Below are positions 7,015 to 9,579 of a stretch of 9,579 bases of DNA, one piece after another. The first letter of the stretch is position 1, and the number at the start of each line of letters is the position of its first letter. Under the pieces are notes generated by a model. That model saw only the letters and a program-made list of their open reading frames with translations, was not told where the DNA came from and searched no databases. The translations under genes and the position numbers were made by a program. This DNA is from Pseudomonadota bacterium (GTDB lineage Bacteria > Myxococcota_A > Bradymonadia > UBA4248), in the NCBI GenBank assembly GCA_009786045.1, contig WQTY01000053.1, forward strand, positions 1-9,579. Reading direction: 5' to 3'.

Positions 7015-8755
7015 CCCATGACCCCCAGGAATCTTCATACATCACATCGTCTGCTGCCATCTCTTCGTCCACAAACGATTCACCGGGATACTCAAATCCT
7101 GCGCCGACAACATCGGGGGCCTCCGCCTCCGTGACACCCTCCCAGGGCAAAAGCCCCGAAGCGCTGTCTCGCATGAAGAACGGCAGCTGTATACCCAATG
7201 CCAGCGTCAAACCGTGCCGCGGCGAACTCGCGTGGGATGACTTCGACTCGACGTCATACTGCACGCCATAGCTCACCATCAAAAACGACTCCTCGCTCAT
7301 GTAATATTTCAGACCAAAATCCGCATTGACTGAAAATGCCGTGCGAGAAAACGTCAATTTCTCTGCAAATACCCCCGGACCAGTTTCGGCCGATAAACGC
7401 AAATGCGATAGCCCAATGCCCACCACCGCCTCAATCTGCATCACCCAAAACGGGTAGTGCACCTTAAGCTGGGCAGGATAAAACCCAAGCAAAAATGCCC
7501 CCTTAGCCTGCGCATCCCTCAGCACCGCTGCCGACTCACCCGCCCCCACCTTAAACATGTCGCTTATCCCCGAACCCATCAGATCCAGGCGAAAAATCGA
7601 CACTCCCCAGTACTCTGCCTCATAATTCAGCGCAAACGTCCCCCCATGAAACATCGTATCCGCCCAACCCTTCCCACTGGATGGATAGACCGTCTCTCCA
7701 TTCAATCGATCGCTGGCCCCATTGAGCGAAAACGCCTGAAAACCAAAACGATAGCCCACCGTCGTCGAAAACCGATACTTCCCAATTCCGCGCTGACGCA
7801 TCGTAAACGGGCTCTCGCTCCTGGGCAAAAGCGCCACATGAATCGTCTGCGGATTCCCGGGATATACCCTGAGTGTCTGATCGAAAGGATGAAAGTCCCC
7901 TGATATCACCTCGATCTGATGCGTCCCGGGAAGAATATCCTTCGTCTCGTTCGATTGCCCCCAGTCCTGACCGTTGAGCCGGATCAATGCCGCCGGGTCA
8001 TTCGTCAACACCGTCAGCTGCGTCTTCTCAGGCTCCAGATCCGCCACATACGCATGCACTCGCCCCTTTTCTGCCTCAAAATTCCACGTCTTCGACACAT
8101 AGCCGTCCTTCTTGAAAGTCAGGCTCTGCGGCCCCTGCGCAATCTTCATCGACAGAGGCGCGGTGCCAAGAAGTGTCTGATTCATGAAGATCTGCACACC
8201 AGGAACACTCGACGTGATCTCAATCCCAGACTCCATCTCAAATAACGCGCTGACCAGCCCCAAAATCAACGCATCCAGCGATGTGCCGCTGCGCCGGATC
8301 TCGCTTGCAGAGACCGACAGACGCCGATATAGCGTCAAGTCGATAAACCACTCACCGCCCCGGCGATCAAACTGCGCCTCGACAAAGGCATCCACATTGT
8401 GAACTTCGATAAAAAGCGCCCCGCCCTTGCTGCAGGGCGTTCCATCCTCAAAACAGGAGGGCAAATTCAGACCCTCGGTCCTGAGTTTCTGCTCAATCAC
8501 GCGCTGAGTCGCAAAATGGCGCTCCTTTGCGCGCGAAAGCGTCCGCATCAGCGACGCCTGAACCTCGTCACGCTCGGCAGCACTCAACCCCGGCGCATAC
8601 CGGATCTGCCACATCACGCGCGTGTCGACCTCGCCAAAAACAACGCCAGGAAGCAAAAAAAACAACAGAAAAAAGGCAGCAGGCAACGCCACACGGCCCC
8701 CGATTTGCCTGCCAAAACGCCTGCTAAGATTTCCTGACCATGGCCAGCATCGCAT
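7007..8755 (-). CDS. PEGA-repeat protein with predicted outer-membrane beta-barrel and acidic tail
   Basis: The 582-residue protein has a long N-region and a hydrophobic export segment (about 23-41, ending PGVVFG). Next come an unrecognised alpha/beta domain (42-175) and two PEGA-type repeats: about 178-240 (GIEITSSVPGVQIFMNQTLL, then GTAPL and KDGY) and 245-310 (VLTNDPAALIRLNGQDWG, then LPGTHQIEV). Residues 325-527 alternate hydrophobic and polar residues with aromatic girdles, as in an outer-membrane beta-barrel, ending in HGLTLALGIQLPFF. An acidic tail (about 539-582) ends WGSWDE. PEGA domains are beta sandwiches common in surface proteins. The N-terminal domain contains a possible disulfide pair (Cys101/Cys108). 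GAGGAGG before the ATG fixes the start. It lies 34 bases after rpoZ and overlaps the TPR gene by 8 bases. Its exact function is unknown. Confidence 0.82.
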   Translation of the reverse strand: MRCWPWSGNLSRRFGRQIGGRVALPAAFFLLFFLLPGVVFGEVDTRVMWQIRYAPGLSAAERDEVQASLMRTLSRAKERHFATQRVIEQKLRTEGLNLPSCFEDGTPCSKGGALFIEVHNVDAFVEAQFDRRGGEWFIDLTLYRRLSVSASEIRRSGTSLDALILGLVSALFEMESGIEITSSVPGVQIFMNQTLLGTAPLSMKIAQGPQSLTFKKDGYVSKTWNFEAEKGRVHAYVADLEPEKTQLTVLTNDPAALIRLNGQDWGQSNETKDILPGTHQIEVISGDFHPFDQTLRVYPGNPQTIHVALLPRSESPFTMRQRGIGKYRFSTTVGYRFGFQAFSLNGASDRLNGETVYPSSGKGWADTMFHGGTFALNYEAEYWGVSIFRLDLMGSGISDMFKVGAGESAAVLRDAQAKGAFLLGFYPAQLKVHYPFWVMQIEAVVGIGLSHLRLSAETGPGVFAEKLTFSRTAFSVNADFGLKYYMSEESFLMVSYGVQYDVESKSSHASSPRHGLTLALGIQLPFFMRDSASGLLPWEGVTEAEAPDVVGAGFEYPGESFVDEEMAADDVMYEDSWGSWDE

Positions 8756-8789
8756 CTTGCCTCCTCACGCACCCCACACTCAAACCCCT

Positions 8790-9056
8790 CTAAACCTGCG
8801 CATGGCGAGCACGTGCACGCGTATGACGCTTCTTGGCCTCGGGAATGTTGCCCGCCAAAATATCCTCCACCGGCAAATCCCAATGCACCGTCCCCTCAGC
8901 AATCTCCCGAAGCGCCGTCACACAGGGCTTATTGTCCGTCTCAATCGTCGCAGCCGCACCCTGCAGCAATCCCCGCGCCCGCTTGCTGGCCAAAAGCGCC
9001 ATCGCAAAACGATTCGGAATCTTCTCCAAACAATCTTCTACCGTTACACGTGCCAT
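8790..9056 (-). CDS. rpoZ: RNA polymerase omega subunit
   Basis: The 88-residue product begins [20 protein letters not shown] and carries [10 protein letters not shown] and [18 protein letters not shown], the conserved signature of RpoZ. Omega binds the beta-prime subunit, helps core assembly, and in many proteobacteria forms part of a ppGpp site. The length is usual. A longer frame begins further upstream, but AGGAG nine bases before the ATG at 9056 and the family N-terminus fix the start. It lies 13 bases after the small DUF4177-like gene and 34 bases before the PEGA gene. The common gmk-rpoZ-spoT arrangement is not seen here. Confidence 0.97.
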   Translation of the reverse strand: MARVTVEDCLEKIPNRFAMALLASKRARGLLQGAAATIETDNKPCVTALREIAEGTVHWDLPVEDILAGNIPEAKKRHTRARARHAQV

Positions 9057-9069
9057 TATCCACTCCTGC

Positions 9070-9297
9070 CTAGCCCTTCGACGGGCGCTTAAGATAATAC
9101 TTCGTATCGCCAGTGCGCGTAGACTGCACACTGCAAAGTTCATAACCATGCTGGCCAAAAATGCCCAGCACCTGGGATTCGTCGACATTAGGCGGACACA
9201 CGGCCTCTTTCGTGTCACCCTTCACATACGTAATCGCGCCCTCAGCATTGATGTGGCGCCGCAATATAAAGTATTCCCAAGCGGTTCGGTCTGACAT
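9070..9297 (-). CDS. Small DUF4177-like protein upstream of rpoZ
   Basis: The 75-residue soluble protein begins [15 protein letters not shown] and ends [17 protein letters not shown], then [14 protein letters not shown] and a closing YYLKRP, follow the pattern of DUF4177-like small proteins (WEYkvv, L-x-x-x-G-x-x-G-W/Y-E-L-v-x-V, then a basic aromatic strand). No function is established for that family to my knowledge. Two ATGs lie close together. GAGGAG (9311-9306) is eight bases from the ATG at 9297 but only two from the ATG at 9303, so 9297 is chosen. It is the first gene of the operon visible in the window. The homology call is by eye and moderate; that it is a gene is well supported by the ribosome binding site and spacing. 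Confidence 0.75.
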   Translation of the reverse strand: MSDRTAWEYFILRRHINAEGAITYVKGDTKEAVCPPNVDESQVLGIFGQHGYELCSVQSTRTGDTKYYLKRPSKG

Positions 9298-9476
9298 TAG
9301 CATATCTCCTCGTACGAAGCCCAAAAACTGGACAATCAGACAGCCCGTCACCCCACCCGCCGACGCGCCCAAACAATCCAACCGTCTAACAAAAATCACG
9401 CCCAAACGCAACGCCTTAGAATACGGTCAAAAACGTGAGAGAACATCACTCTGGACGGGCATAGCATGCTGCTGAT
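9298..9476 (-). promoter_or_regulatory. Upstream region of the rpoZ operon
   Basis: This should hold the operon promoter. On the - strand TTGACC (9430-9425) is a fair -35 box, but the hexamer 17 bases on, GTTTGG, is a poor -10. TTGCGT followed 17 bases later by TAGACG is an alternative of similar weakness. No gene is supported. The stretch is markedly C-rich on the + strand. Confidence 0.25.
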
Positions 9477-9574
9477 GGGGGAAGCCTCCCCCTGCGCCGC
9501 TATCGGCCACAAACCCCCGTCGCCTGCGGCGCCACCCCCTTTGTGAAAGGGGGTGTGGCCGATACGCGGCTACC
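9477..9574 (-). repeat. Palindromic element, copy 2 (expanded, nested loop)
   Basis: This is the inverted copy of the element at 5236-5287. It contains GGGGGA/TCCCCC (9477-9482/9487-9492), the 20-base box shared exactly with 5258-5277 (complement of 9488-9507), the outer stem TATCGGCCACA/TGTGGCCGATA (9501-9511/9554-9564, perfect 11 bp, extendable past one bulge), and a box matching 5236-5252 with one mismatch (9558-9574). Instead of five bases, the loop holds further palindromes: CGCC-TGC-GGCG (9521-9530) and CCCCCTTT-GTG-AAAGGGGG (9535-9553). Confidence 0.8.
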
Positions 9575-9579
9575 TCCTC

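Noticed and set aside
8694..8755. Twin-arginine signal in the PEGA protein (SRRFG near the N-terminus)
   Set aside because: The sequence lacks the x-F-L-K part of the Tat consensus and the hydrophobic core is long and strong, so a Sec signal is more likely.
9298..9411. Upstream extension of the DUF4177-like gene by 38 codons from a TTG
   Set aside because: No ribosome binding site precedes the TTG, while GAGGAG is ideally placed for the ATG at 9297 and the family pattern starts there.

Overview
The window looks chromosomal and comes from a Gram-negative bacterium of deltaproteobacterial type. I cannot name the genus. The support is a full-length sigma-54 (RpoN) with a deltaproteobacterial-looking N-terminus, an omega subunit, a predicted outer-membrane beta-barrel protein with PEGA repeats, and tRNA genes without an encoded CCA. 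The + strand is richer in C than in G almost everywhere. As a result, + strand genes favour C-ending codons and - strand genes favour G-ending codons.

Layout, left to right. (1) Positions 1-2141, - strand: the first 713 codons of a secreted N-acetylmuramoyl-L-alanine amidase followed by at least six cysteine-paired beta-sandwich repeats; the gene runs off the left edge. (2) 2142-2446: a divergent regulatory region with a candidate promoter on each strand and a perfect 6+4+6 palindrome. (3) 2447-2998, +: a short RodZ-like helix-turn-helix membrane protein ending at a clear intrinsic terminator. (4) 3114-3374, +: a promoter and two identical tRNA-Ala(CGC) genes. (5) 3589-5061, +: rpoN, with a hairpin in its leader. 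(6) 5062-5344: a convergent non-coding gap packed with six consecutive palindromes. (7) 9297 down to 5345, -: a compact five-gene set: a 75-aa DUF4177-like protein, rpoZ, a PEGA/beta-barrel protein, a TPR lipo- or periplasmic-type protein, and a DUF3592-like membrane protein. The last three genes overlap or touch. (8) 9298-9579: the upstream region of that operon, ending in a second, inverted and expanded copy of a palindromic element also found at 5236-5287.

The recognisable themes are the cell envelope (amidase, RodZ-like protein, PEGA barrel, TPR protein, DUF3592 protein) and transcription (rpoN, rpoZ). No classic mobile element, CRISPR array or defence system was seen. The features most worth following are the palindromic element with an interchangeable loop, the cysteine-stapled amidase repeats, the duplicated tRNA-Ala(CGC) with a T-stem mismatch, and the coupling of rpoZ to an envelope gene cluster.
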